Positions 8,390 through 16,082 of a stretch of 25,854 bases of DNA are shown one piece after another. The notes beneath the pieces are model-generated. The model was not told the origin of the DNA. It worked only from the letters and a program-made list of their open reading frames with translations, and made no database searches. Position 1 is the stretch's first letter. Each line of letters opens with the position of its first letter. Source of the stretch: CAVQBP01 sp964448105. GTDB taxonomy: Bacteria; Bacteroidota; Ignavibacteria; Ignavibacteriales; Ignavibacteriaceae. The stretch lies in the NCBI GenBank assembly GCA_964448105.1, contig CAYUVK010000070.1:1-25854 (forward strand). Direction: 5' to 3'. A program made the position numbers and the translations under genes.

Positions 8390-10211
8390 TTACATTCTTT
8401 CAGGTGCATTCACACCTAATATAGTTAATCCGTTTTTAATTACTGTTTTTACGGCTTGGACGAGAGCCACACGGGCTTCTGCCAATTTCTTCTCCGAACC
8501 AAGAACTCTATGGAAGGTATAAAATTTGTGAAAAGCAGTTGCCAATTCTTCCAGATAACTACAAACACGGTTTGTTTCAAAATTTTCAGCACTAAATAAA
8601 ATTCCTTCTTTAAACTCATGAAGCTTTTTCAATAACTTCTGCTCTTCATCGGTTGCTAATAAATTTAAATTTTCTGTAGATGAACTTAAGCTTTCTTTCT
8701 CGATCATTTTTAATATTGAACATATCCTTGCATGTGCATACTGTAAATAAAAAACCGGGTTTTCATCTGACTGCTTTTTAGCCAGCGTCAAATCAAAGTT
8801 CATGTGCGTGGTTATATTTCTCATATTAAAAAAATATCTTACAACGTCACTTCCTACATCATCAATAAGCTGATCAAGAGTAATATAATTTGCTTTACGG
8901 GTTGACATTTTAACTACTTCCCCGTTTTCCATAATTGTGACAAATTGGTGTATCAGCACTTTCACCTTTTCGGTATTATAACCAAGGACTTTTAACCCGG
9001 CTAAAACATCGGGATAAGTAGCATTATGATCGGAACCGAATAAATCGACAATTAAATCATATCCCCTATCAAACTTTGTAGAATGATAAGCAATATCGGG
9101 AAGGCGGTAAGTAGGTTCTCCTGTAGATTTGACTATTACTTTATCCTGCCCGCCTGCCGGCGAGGCAGGTTTATCTTCCGGCGAGGNNNNNNNNNNNNNN
9201 NNNNNNNNNNNNNNNNNNNNNNNNNNNNNNNNNNNNNNNNNNNNNNNNNNNNNNNNNNNNNNNNNNNNNNNNNNNNNNNNNNNNNNCCGGCGAGGCAGGT
9301 TTATCTTCCGGCGAGGTAGGTTTATCTTCCGACGAGTCAGATTCATTTCCAATTTCCGAAAGCTTTAACCAAACTGCTCCATCCTTTTCATAAGATAAAT
9401 TTTCTTTTTTATAAGTTTCAAGCAAAGATTTTATTTTGCCATCTTCATAAAGAGAGTTTTCATTAAAAAAAATATTATGCTGAATATTTATTCTTTGCAG
9501 TGTATTTTTTATTTCATTAAAAATTTCTTTTTCAGCGGTTTTCTTAAAAATTCCTTCCGGCAATTCATCTTTTAGTTTTTCACCATGTTTATTAAATAAA
9601 TTCTTTGCAATCTCCTTTATATATTCACCTTGATAATAGTCTTCAGGAAAATCAACAGTTTCTCCGCAGAATTCCAAATATCTTAAACGGACTGAATCAC
9701 CGAGAACCCTCATCTGCCTTCCGGCATTGTTAAAATAATATTCTCTATCTACTTTATAACCAATCCATTCAAGAAGATTTGCAACTGTATCGCCAACTAC
9801 GGCATTCCTGCCATGCCCGACTGTTAAAGGTCCTGTTGGATTTGCAGATACAAATTCAACATTTGCATTTTTGCCGGAATATTTATTCGACTTCCCGTAA
9901 TTATCACCTTCATTTAAAACCTGTTTAATTATTCCCACTATAAAAACAGGGGTGAAAAAGAAATTTATAAATCCCGGGCCTGCAATTTCGGTTTTTGAAA
10001 TTATATTGGTATCGAACTCCAAATTTGAAATAATTTCTTCAGCAATTTGTCTTGGGTTTTTACTCAACTGCTTTGTTAACAGAATTGCTGCATTTGTAGA
10101 AAGATCGCCATGAGATTCAATTTTGGGAATATCAAATATGAAAGGAATATCCTTTAAATATGGAAGTTTTTCAGACGCTTTTTCAAAAATAGAGTATAAA
10201 TATTCTTTCAA
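8390..10211 (-). CDS. argS: Arginyl-tRNA synthetase (N gap and repeat insertion)
   Basis: Class I arginyl-tRNA synthetase, charging tRNA-Arg. The N-terminal additive domain (residues 1 to about 100) is followed by the HIGH-equivalent in SANPTGPLTVGHGRN. The KMSK-equivalent is VVKMSTRKANYI, and the DALR anticodon-binding domain ends in the family-typical GVNAPERM. A 100-N placeholder at 9187-9286 splits it. Excluding the gap there are 573 residues, already full length. The gap falls in an in-frame tandem EDKPASP repeat inserted between AVWLKLSEIG and DKVIVKSTGEPTYRLPDIAYH. The frames rejoin if the real gap is a multiple of three. It follows rsfS by 35 nt. Confidence 0.92.
9145..9169. repeat. 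GC-rich palindrome inside argS
   Basis: CCTGCC at 9145-9150 pairs with GGCAGG at 9164-9169, and inside it CGCC at 9151-9154 pairs with GGCG at 9159-9162. This is a nested hairpin of far higher GC than the gene around it. It sits at the 3' edge (in gene direction) of the 21-bp tandem array, suggesting that an inserted palindromic element seeded the expansion. Confidence 0.75.
9157..9349. repeat. 21-bp in-frame tandem repeat in argS (contains gap)
   Basis: Units of 21 nt start at 9157, 9178 (cut by the gap), 9287, 9308 and 9329. The unit at 9308 differs from the one at 9287 by one base; the one at 9329 is degenerate. Each unit encodes EDKPASP or a variant. The sequence phase on the two sides predicts a true gap of 12 + 21k nt, so the missing piece is probably more repeat units that the assembler could not count. 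Confidence 0.88.
9187..9286. other. Assembly gap (100 N)
   Basis: Exactly 100 N within the argS tandem repeat; a placeholder of unknown real length. ORFs on the plus strand across this gap are shadows of the repeat and not genes. Confidence 0.98.
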
Positions 10212-10246
10212 TATAATTTCCGGTTATTATGATTTTTTTGAATTGC

Positions 10247-10645
10247 TTATTTATGGGCTTTAGATGTTTTTACATTTTTATTCCCGGTCGATTCTAAAGC
10301 CGGATCCTCCACATCAACTGAAGGAGCATCTCCCCAAAGTCTCTCCAGGTTATAATAAGTTCTTACATCTTTTTTAAATATGTGAACAACGACATCTACA
10401 TAATCAAGTAAAACCCAATTTAATCCTTTATAGCCTTCTTTATGCCACAATCTAATTCCTTCATCTTTCAGATTTTTATCAATTTCGTCTGCTATAGCTT
10501 TAACCTGTGTATCGGAATCCGCACTGCAAATAACGAAATAGTCCGCCATTGCAGTGAGCTGGCGCAAATCTAAAATTTTTACATCAAAACCTTTCTTGTT
10601 AAAAATAAAATCCGCGACGTTGTTTGCTAATTGTTTTGAATCCAA
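10247..10645 (-). CDS. rsfS: Ribosomal silencing factor RsfS
   Basis: RsfS (Iojap/YbeB) family, 132 aa, which binds uL14 and blocks ribosomal subunit joining under starvation. Family signatures are LDLRQLTAMADYFVICSADSD, the middle GIRLWHKEGYKGLNWVLLDYVDVVVHIF and RTYYNLERLWGDAP. After this core (about residue 112) a short charged tail of 20 residues is probably disordered. It lies between the LytR_C gene (15-nt gap) and argS (35-nt gap) on the minus strand, so all three are probably one transcript. Confidence 0.94.
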   Translation of the reverse strand: MDSKQLANNVADFIFNKKGFDVKILDLRQLTAMADYFVICSADSDTQVKAIADEIDKNLKDEGIRLWHKEGYKGLNWVLLDYVDVVVHIFKKDVRTYYNLERLWGDAPSVDVEDPALESTGNKNVKTSKAHK

Positions 10646-10660
10646 ATTTAATCCTTCTTA

Positions 10661-11149
10661 TTAATTGTTTGGTTTAAGTTGTTTAAAATCTTTGCCTATA
10701 ATTAAAGAAACATCCAAAATATAATCATTATTTATTTGTTCAATTATATTTTTGTGATCAACCCCCAATGCATCGGCAACTTTAATTGCATTGGCCTTGT
10801 TTCCTGTCCGGTCAATTACCATTGTTTTATCAACATCAAATGAAATATAATTCCCTGTTTGCACAACATCAAAATTATTATTTCTTAAATAATCGGTAAT
10901 CTTTTCCGCAACTCCGGAAATACCACAACCGTTTAAAACCTCTAACTGTACTATTGGAGCTGCAAGCTTTTTATTTGCTAATTCTTTATCGGTAACTTCT
11001 TTATCTCTAATTTTTAAAAAAATAGAATAGGCCAAAAAAATTATAATTATTCCTAAAACGATAATAATTAAATTATAAATAAAATTTGAAGTTGATGTTT
11101 TTAAACTTATTTCTTTAGGCGGTGTGGGAGGATTGGTTCTTACCTTCAC
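10661..11149 (-). CDS. LytR_C-domain membrane protein
   Basis: A 162-aa protein with a short basic/proline-rich cytoplasmic N-terminus and one membrane helix at about residues 24-46. A LytR C-terminal-type domain follows at about 67-155 (VQLEVLNGCGISGVAEKITDYLRNNNFDV). It lacks the LytR-CpsA-Psr catalytic domain, so it is not a cell-wall ligase itself. Genes of this layout are often found next to rsfS in Bacteroidota and Ignavibacteria-type genomes (recalled, not checked). The exact role is unknown; the domain is probably in the periplasm. Confidence 0.75.
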   Translation of the reverse strand: MKVRTNPPTPPKEISLKTSTSNFIYNLIIIVLGIIIIFLAYSIFLKIRDKEVTDKELANKKLAAPIVQLEVLNGCGISGVAEKITDYLRNNNFDVVQTGNYISFDVDKTMVIDRTGNKANAIKVADALGVDHKNIIEQINNDYILDVSLIIGKDFKQLKPNN

Positions 11150-11213
11150 TTATTTTACACTCATGTTAGAACTAATATTTAATCTGATTACTCAAGTTAC
11201 GGTTAATATCTCA

Positions 11214-11729
11214 TTATCGAATAAAAATGGAACTGTTGTCGTTATCAATAAATGGATTATATCCATAACCGTAAGAATTATATGGATTAAAAGGATTATA
11301 ATAAGAATAAGGAAGATTCCTATATTGAACTGTAATTAACATATTTTTCCATGGCTGATAATTTAGAGCAGCTTTACTTACATAAATTCCATTAATACTA
11401 TTTTGAAAATCTCTTCCGAGAGAACTATACGGAGAATGAACAAGGCTTATATCAAGCTGTCCATTAAAATTATTCGAAAACTTATAAAACATGCTGTTTG
11501 TTAAAACACCAAGAGCTAATCCCTGCCCGCTCCCAAATGTTGAATATGAGAAATCATAAGTTTGATGCATTTGAAAATTACTGGATTTTAAAAATCCAAA
11601 GAATGAAGATGGAGAATTATCAACCATTGCATTTTTAATATCCGATTCATGGAATCCTGAATCTTTATATTGCGCATTTGCAGCAGAAAGACTGATAATT
11701 ACAAAAAATAAAATTCCTAACTTTTTCAT
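11214..11729 (-). CDS. Secreted hypothetical protein
   Basis: A 171-aa protein not recognised as a named family. A clear signal peptide (residues 1-19, MKKLGILFF...ANA before Gln20) predicts export. The body has alternating polar/aromatic stretches that could be beta strands (for example NFQMHQTYDFSYST, GQLDISLVHSPYSS, AALNYQPWKNMLITVQYR). The last 30 residues are rich in Tyr, Asn and Pro (FNPYNSYGYGYNPF). A periplasmic or outer-membrane-associated role is likely. It is upstream of the LytR_C gene with a 64-nt gap and may start this minus-strand operon. Confidence 0.6.
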   Translation of the reverse strand: MKKLGILFFVIISLSAANAQYKDSGFHESDIKNAMVDNSPSSFFGFLKSSNFQMHQTYDFSYSTFGSGQGLALGVLTNSMFYKFSNNFNGQLDISLVHSPYSSLGRDFQNSINGIYVSKAALNYQPWKNMLITVQYRNLPYSYYNPFNPYNSYGYGYNPFIDNDNSSIFIR

Positions 11730-11810
11730 ATCAATGCCTTTTAAGTTTGTTCCATATTAATTAAAACTTAATTTAAAATCAATGAAACTTACGGTACAAA
11801 TACTAAAAAA

Positions 11811-12167
11811 TCACAAAACTTTCGAGACTTTATTCTCTTTATTCACCAAAATTATTTTGGGTTTATGATTACGTGCTTCTTCATCACTCATTTGCGAATA
11901 AGCTATTATAATAATTTCATCGCCGATTGTTCCAAGGCGAGCAGCCGGACCATTTAAACATATCATCCCGCTGCCGGCAGGACCTGCCAGAGTATAAGTA
12001 TCCAGCCTGCTGCCGTTATTTAAATTCACTACCTGTACTTTTTCATGTGGCAAAATATCCGCAGCTTCCAGTAAATCTTTATCAATTGTTATGCTTCCTT
12101 CATAATACAATTCAGCCATTGTTACAGTAGCCCGATGAATTTTTGCACGAAACATTTCTCTATTCAT
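11811..12167 (-). CDS. panD: Aspartate 1-decarboxylase PanD
   Basis: Pyruvoyl-dependent aspartate decarboxylase making beta-alanine for pantothenate and CoA. The 118-aa proenzyme has the self-cleavage site Gly24-Ser25 (YEGSITID); Ser25 becomes the pyruvoyl group. Other signatures are RAKIHRATVT at the start, NLNNGSRLDTY, LNGPAARLGTIGDEIIIIAY near the end. It is flanked by its own putative promoter upstream, with no other pan genes nearby. Confidence 0.96.
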   Translation of the reverse strand: MNREMFRAKIHRATVTMAELYYEGSITIDKDLLEAADILPHEKVQVVNLNNGSRLDTYTLAGPAGSGMICLNGPAARLGTIGDEIIIIAYSQMSDEEARNHKPKIILVNKENKVSKVL

Positions 12168-12199
12168 ATTGCTGAATAATTCCCTAATTTTAATAATTA

Positions 12200-12229
12200 A
12201 ATATACGGATAATCAGTTTTTAGTTTCAA
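12200..12229 (-). promoter_or_regulatory. Putative panD promoter
   Basis: On the minus strand TTGAAA (12229-12224) and TATATT (12205-12200) are separated by 18 nt. The predicted start is near 12193, about 26 nt before the panD ATG. Consensus match only. Confidence 0.4.
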
Positions 12230-12286
12230 GGTAAGAGGACTGCATAAAAATCATTCGATATTAAGTAGTTAGTGTCAAGAACTTTA

Positions 12287-12412
12287 TAAACGGGGCTGTC
12301 CAAAAAGTAATTTTTACGGAATAAATATTAGTTAAACTGAATATAGAAATATTTAAATACAAAAAATTAATTATTTATTCATCAATTTCGACTTTTTAGT
12401 CAGCCCCGTTTA
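12287..12412. mobile_element. MITE-like element with 22-nt terminal inverted repeats
   Basis: Arms 12287-12308 and 12391-12412 match at 20 of 22 positions in inverted orientation; the core GGGGCTGxCxAAAAAGT resembles terminal repeats of several IS families. The 82-nt interior is AT-rich and has no ORF. A TA at each edge could be a target duplication. This element is the main content of the 376-nt gene-free stretch 12168-12543. The rest of that stretch (12413-12543) shows no feature I can support beyond the leader of the next gene. Confidence 0.65.
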
Positions 12413-12558
12413 TGTACAAAACTATTTGCCATATGATTATTGGCATAATACTAGGGTATGAAATTTATTGAGTAATATAACGGGTGTGATACTATTGTTT
12501 ATTTATTTGCAATCTCTTATTATTGTATAAATCATAAATAATCATGGGGAGTGAATCA

Positions 12559-13212
12559 ATGATTAGAGGCTTATTAATACTGTTGCTAACCTCCTTTTTT
12601 ATTAGCTGTTCATCAACTTATAAAACAACATATTTCCCCTCAAAAGAAGACTTTAATAAATATTTTAATAAAAAAACAAAAAATGAAAAACTAAATTTAG
12701 AATTCTATTCGGATAGCATCTTAACCACTAATTCAAAAACGATAATTCATACTGATACTCTAACAATTTATACTAAAAAAGCCATAAATGAAGAAATCCC
12801 TTTAAAAGAAATAAAAGCTATAAATTACAAGACTGCAGATTACCGTTCCGCTAATTTATCCTTAAAAAGCGGGAAAGAACTCGATGTAGAAGGTATTGTA
12901 TTCCAATCCAATTTATTAAAATATAAAGTAAATGAAGCTGAGGTTATTCAGAGAAATATTCCGTTAAGATTAATAAAAGAAGTAAGTTATAAAAAACATT
13001 GGAAAAGTATTATACCAGGATTTTTTTCGGGAATATTAATAGGGGGTGTAATAGGAGCAACCGGTTTGGTAATTCATATACAAGACGGGGGAATGCATGA
13101 GGAATTTGATTCTGGTACCTCGGGTGTATTTGGTTCTTTTCTTGGAGCAATAATAGGATCCATCGTTGGTTACATCATTGGCTTTGAATATAATTTCCAA
13201 TTCAACAATTAA
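12559..13212 (+). CDS. Predicted lipoprotein with glycine-rich membrane segment
   Basis: Hypothetical, 217 aa from ATG 12559. This start is preferred over ATG 12544 because GGGGAG at 12546-12551 gives a Shine-Dalgarno at good distance and the N-terminus becomes a clean lipoprotein signal (lipobox FISC, Cys17). The middle is a hydrophilic domain with TIYTKKAINEEIPLKEIKAI-type strands. The C-terminal part has two glycine-zipper-like hydrophobic stretches (FFSGILIGGVIGATGL and GAIIGSIVGYIIGF) about 30 residues apart. Such Gly-zipper segments occur in envelope proteins. It is followed 59 nt later by another exported protein. Confidence 0.6.
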   Translation: MIRGLLILLLTSFFISCSSTYKTTYFPSKEDFNKYFNKKTKNEKLNLEFYSDSILTTNSKTIIHTDTLTIYTKKAINEEIPLKEIKAINYKTADYRSANLSLKSGKELDVEGIVFQSNLLKYKVNEAEVIQRNIPLRLIKEVSYKKHWKSIIPGFFSGILIGGVIGATGLVIHIQDGGMHEEFDSGTSGVFGSFLGAIIGSIVGYIIGFEYNFQFNN

Positions 13213-13271
13213 TGTTTGTTTAGATTAAAAATATTAATAATAAAAGTTTTTTTATTAGGTCAGAGAGAAAT

Positions 13272-14228
13272 ATGATGAAGATTTTATTGATTTTTTTCCT
13301 AACTTCTTCATTTCTCCTCGGACAGGTAAATACACAATTTCCGGTTAATGATAATTATATATCTTCAAAATTGATAAGGGGTGTTCCTGCATCACTTAAG
13401 AATAATAATTATTTTTCACCACCAGCGAATACCTTTTATGCTATAATATATAAGAACAACAGCGATTCACTTTATTTCATCTCCCAAAAAATAACTGCTG
13501 GTTCAAACAAGTACACGCTTGTGCTTACTTCTAATAATAAAATTGTTGAATATGATTATTTAAACTTCACCAAAATTAGTAATGATACTCTTTATGCAAC
13601 TAGCAGCATTAATTTGCCTGAAGATAAAATTCTCACACTTCGCTATCTAACAAAAGATAATATTATCTACTTCAAAGTTATAAATAAAGATATTATTGAA
13701 AATATTAATTCATCAACGAATGATAATAAATTTAAACTGGGATTTGACTTTGAAGCAAATCAAATAAGAGTGAGTGATAAATATAACACTTCTCTCTTGG
13801 GAAGTAATAGTATACCTATTTCTTTCCACACTTTTTTATCTTTTGAACTTAACCAAAACTTGTCATGCAAAGCAAAAGTCGGGAGGTATTTGATTACTGA
13901 ATTTGCGGGATGGGAGTTTGGAATTAGCTGGAAATATAAATTATATAAACCATTATATATATCCGGGGGTATTTTACAACATTCAAATGAAGAAGATTAC
14001 TATTCAAATAGCGAAGGGACAACTTCTGCTTCTATTTTAATGTTAGAGTTAGGGGTAGGTGTTGATATTGTTTCTTTTATGTCAATAGAGTTAAGTTATT
14101 ATTTGCCAACTTCTAAAAAAATTATCGGAGGCCATAGAATTTTAAATAAAAGTAGTGAATTTGAATATTTACCGATAACATTTAAACACATGATAAGATT
14201 GGGCTTTATTTTTGACTGGGAACTATAA
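13272..14228 (+). CDS. Exported hypothetical, possible outer-membrane beta-barrel
   Basis: A 318-aa protein, not recognised. The first 17 residues form a signal peptide (MMKILLIFFLTSSFLLG, before Gln18); the second Met (13275) is an equally possible start. The second half has alternating aromatic strands (for example SFELNQNLSCKAKVGRYLI, GWEFGISWKYKLYKPLYISGG, LELGVGVDIVSFMSIELSYYL) and ends in RLGFIFDWEL. This fits an outer-membrane barrel with a C-terminal aromatic/hydrophobic strand. It forms a pair with the preceding lipoprotein. No terminator is obvious before the trp promoter 47 nt downstream. Confidence 0.55.
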   Translation: MMKILLIFFLTSSFLLGQVNTQFPVNDNYISSKLIRGVPASLKNNNYFSPPANTFYAIIYKNNSDSLYFISQKITAGSNKYTLVLTSNNKIVEYDYLNFTKISNDTLYATSSINLPEDKILTLRYLTKDNIIYFKVINKDIIENINSSTNDNKFKLGFDFEANQIRVSDKYNTSLLGSNSIPISFHTFLSFELNQNLSCKAKVGRYLITEFAGWEFGISWKYKLYKPLYISGGILQHSNEEDYYSNSEGTTSASILMLELGVGVDIVSFMSIELSYYLPTSKKIIGGHRILNKSSEFEYLPITFKHMIRLGFIFDWEL

Positions 14229-14275
14229 ATTTAATTGATAATTCGGGGAGAAATTTAAAATTTATTATTTAGGTA

Positions 14276-14305
14276 TTGACAAAACCAAAAAGAAGTGTAT
14301 ATTTG
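14276..14305 (+). promoter_or_regulatory. trp promoter 1 (upstream of first leader)
   Basis: TTGACA at 14276-14281 and TATATT at 14298-14303 with a 16-nt spacer. The second box extends to TATATTTG, also a match to the Bacteroidota TAnnTTTG -7 element, with TTG 19 nt upstream of it. The leader ATG is only 10 nt after the box, so the 5' UTR is about 4-7 nt. The layout is the same as promoter 2 at 17859. Confidence 0.75.
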
Positions 14306-14315
14306 CAATTAAGTT

Positions 14316-14402
14316 ATGAAAAATATTAACGGGACATATTATCACAATTTAAATCACTCTTGGTGGTGGTGGAGCAGTTTGTATAAGAGCATGTCCCGGT
14401 GA
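14316..14402 (+). CDS. trpL: trp leader peptide 1 (four tandem Trp codons)
   Basis: A 28-codon ORF from ATG 14316 to TGA 14400-14402, too short for usual gene callers. Residues 16-19 are WWWW; the start reads MKNINGTYY and the end SMSR. It lies between a strong promoter and a Rho-independent terminator 34 nt after its stop, upstream of trpE: the classic design of a ribosome-mediated attenuator. Codons 5-7 overlap RNA segment 1 and the last codons overlap segment 2. No Shine-Dalgarno is present; the mRNA is nearly leaderless. The peptide ends are shared with leader 2, so the two are paralogous. Confidence 0.93.
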   Translation: MKNINGTYYHNLNHSWWWWSSLYKSMSR

Positions 14403-14472
14403 TATGAGATAATTAATAACATAATTTTTATAATTAAAAAGCCCTTCTCAGAAACACTGGGAAGGGCTTTTT
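14328..14472 (+). promoter_or_regulatory. Trp attenuator 1 (segments 1-4)
   Basis: Segment 1 (14328-14337) pairs with segment 2 (14391-14400) at 9 of 10 positions. Segment 2 (14394-14401) can instead pair with 14455-14462 in 8 bp including one G-T wobble, which removes the top of the terminator stem. The third state is the terminator hairpin itself. Stalling at the Trp codons (14361-14372) covers segment 1 but leaves segment 2 free, giving antitermination under Trp starvation. A ribosome reaching the stop codon covers segment 2, giving termination. No translation gives 1:2 plus terminator. Confidence 0.82.
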
Positions 14473-14474
14473 TT
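14436..14474 (+). terminator. Attenuator terminator 1
   Basis: Stem 14436-14451 with 14457-14472, 16 bp including one wobble (GCCCTTC core pairs with GAAGGGC), loop of 5 nt, T-run 14468-14474. Located 34 nt after the leader stop and upstream of trpE. Geometry equals terminator 2. Confidence 0.93.
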
Positions 14475-14515
14475 ATGTTCTTTTCAATTGTGAAAAAGTA
14501 TTTGTTCTTAATCTT

Positions 14516-14545
14516 TCAGCCAAAGGCTGATCCGCCTCTGGCGGA
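14516..14545. repeat. 30-nt double-hairpin element, copy 1
   Basis: Two adjacent hairpins with 6-bp stems and 3-nt loops: TCAGCC-AAA-GGCTGA (14516-14530) and TCCGCC-TCT-GGCGGA (14531-14545). It lies in the trpE 5' UTR, after the attenuator terminator. Same architecture as copies at 19603 and 23958. Confidence 0.85.
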
Positions 14546-14606
14546 AATCATAATCTTACTCCTAATCTTAAGGTAAAAATATTATTTAACTAAAAATTAA
14601 AACTAT

Positions 14607-16082
14607 ATGAAATTTGAACAATTTAAAGAATTATCAAAAGAATATAATCTCATACCGGTTTATGAGATTATAACCGCTGATTTGCTAACCCCGGTTCTTG
14701 CATATTTAAAAATCCGCAAAGATGATCAGCAAAGCTTTCTGCTTGAATCCGTTGAAGGTTCAACCAATATGGCACGCTACTCATTTATTGGCAGAGAACC
14801 CGAGAAAATTTTTTCCAATAAAGGGATGAAAGTTACAGAATTCAATAATGGTTCGTCAAAAAAAATTAGCGCCTCAATTTTTGAATACATTCGAAACGAA
14901 CTAAAAAAATATAAGCAGCCTAAAGTTGACGGGTTACCCGATTTTACCGGCGGAATTGTCGGTTATCTTGGCTTTGAAAATATCGCGCTTGTTGAAAAAG
15001 TTATTCAATTTACAACTGAAAGTTTTAATAATCCCGATTCAATCTTAGGCATTTATAATACTATCCTTGCATTTGATCATTTCAAACATCAAATTATTTT
15101 AATATCAAATGTAAAAATTGAAGAAAATACCAACATTGAAAAAGCATACCTGGAAGCAAAAGAAAAATTAAAAGAACTTAAAGATGAACTAAAAAAACCT
15201 TTCGAATATAACTCTAACTTTTCATTGGAAAACCATATATCAGGTGACTTTGATTCTACTGAATTTTGCAGGCAAGTTGAATATAGCAAAAGGAATATTG
15301 TCGAGGGAGACATCTTCCAGATAGTTCTTTCAAAAAGATTCTCATCAAAATTTAAAGGGGATTTACTTAATGTTTACCGTGCTTTGAGAATTATTAATCC
15401 GTCTCCTTATATGTATTATCTGGAATTTAAAAATGATTTTAAAATTATCGGGACATCTCCCGAAGACCTGTTAAAAGTTAAAAACAGGAGAGCACAAGTT
15501 TTACCTATAGCAGGAACAAGGAGACGGGGAAAAAATATTGAAGAAGAAGAATCTCTCGAACAAAATTTGATGACTGATCCAAAAGAGCTTGCGGAGCATA
15601 CAATGCTTGTGGACCTGGGAAGAAATGATCTCGGACGAGTTTGCGAATTTGGTTCAGTAGAAGTAACTGAAAGTATGAAGATACAGAAATATTCTCATGT
15701 AATGCACATCGTCTCTAAAGTTGAAGGAACACTTGCAAAAGATAAAGATTCAATTGACGCATTAATGTCTTGTTTCCCTGCCGGTACAGTTTCGGGTGCG
15801 CCTAAAATTCGAGCAATACAATTAATAAATGATTATGAAAAAGAAGAAAGAAATATCTATGCAGGTGCAGTTGGTTATTTTGATTTTTCAGGAAACCTGG
15901 ATATGTGCATAGCAATCAGAACTTTATTTGCCAAAGGAGGAAATATTTACTGGCAGGCCGGTGCCGGGATTGTTGCAGACAGCATTCCCAGGCTTGAAGC
16001 TAAAGAAGTTAAAAATAAATCTGCAGCAATGATAAACGCTTTAAAATATGCGGAGGTGATTGATGAAAATACTGGTAATTGA
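14607..16082 (+). CDS. trpE: Anthranilate synthase component I
   Basis: TrpE, chorismate plus ammonia to anthranilate; 491 aa. The Trp feedback site motif LLES is present at residues 45-48, followed by GSTNMARYSFIG. The C-terminal chorismate-binding domain shows GDIFQIVLSKRF, IGTSPEDLLKV, PIAGTRRRG, DPKELAEHTMLVDLGRNDLGRV and SCFPAGTVSGAPKIRA, so the enzyme looks complete and feedback-sensitive. There is no Shine-Dalgarno before the ATG. It is the first structural gene after attenuator 1, and its 3' end overlaps trpG by 20 nt. Confidence 0.97.
   Translation: MKFEQFKELSKEYNLIPVYEIITADLLTPVLAYLKIRKDDQQSFLLESVEGSTNMARYSFIGREPEKIFSNKGMKVTEFNNGSSKKISASIFEYIRNELKKYKQPKVDGLPDFTGGIVGYLGFENIALVEKVIQFTTESFNNPDSILGIYNTILAFDHFKHQIILISNVKIEENTNIEKAYLEAKEKLKELKDELKKPFEYNSNFSLENHISGDFDSTEFCRQVEYSKRNIVEGDIFQIVLSKRFSSKFKGDLLNVYRALRIINPSPYMYYLEFKNDFKIIGTSPEDLLKVKNRRAQVLPIAGTRRRGKNIEEEESLEQNLMTDPKELAEHTMLVDLGRNDLGRVCEFGSVEVTESMKIQKYSHVMHIVSKVEGTLAKDKDSIDALMSCFPAGTVSGAPKIRAIQLINDYEKEERNIYAGAVGYFDFSGNLDMCIAIRTLFAKGGNIYWQAGAGIVADSIPRLEAKEVKNKSAAMINALKYAEVIDENTGN

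Noticed and set aside
9083..9368. Plus-strand ORFs with PARQVYLPAR-like repeats across the N gap
   Set aside because: They are the reverse reading of the argS 21-bp repeat and run through N; argS on the minus strand has clear synthetase motifs on both sides.
11124..11339. Plus-strand ORF of 71 codons between the LytR_C and secreted-protein genes
   Set aside because: Low-complexity Ile/Thr-rich product, mostly antisense to two better-supported minus-strand genes, no ribosome site.
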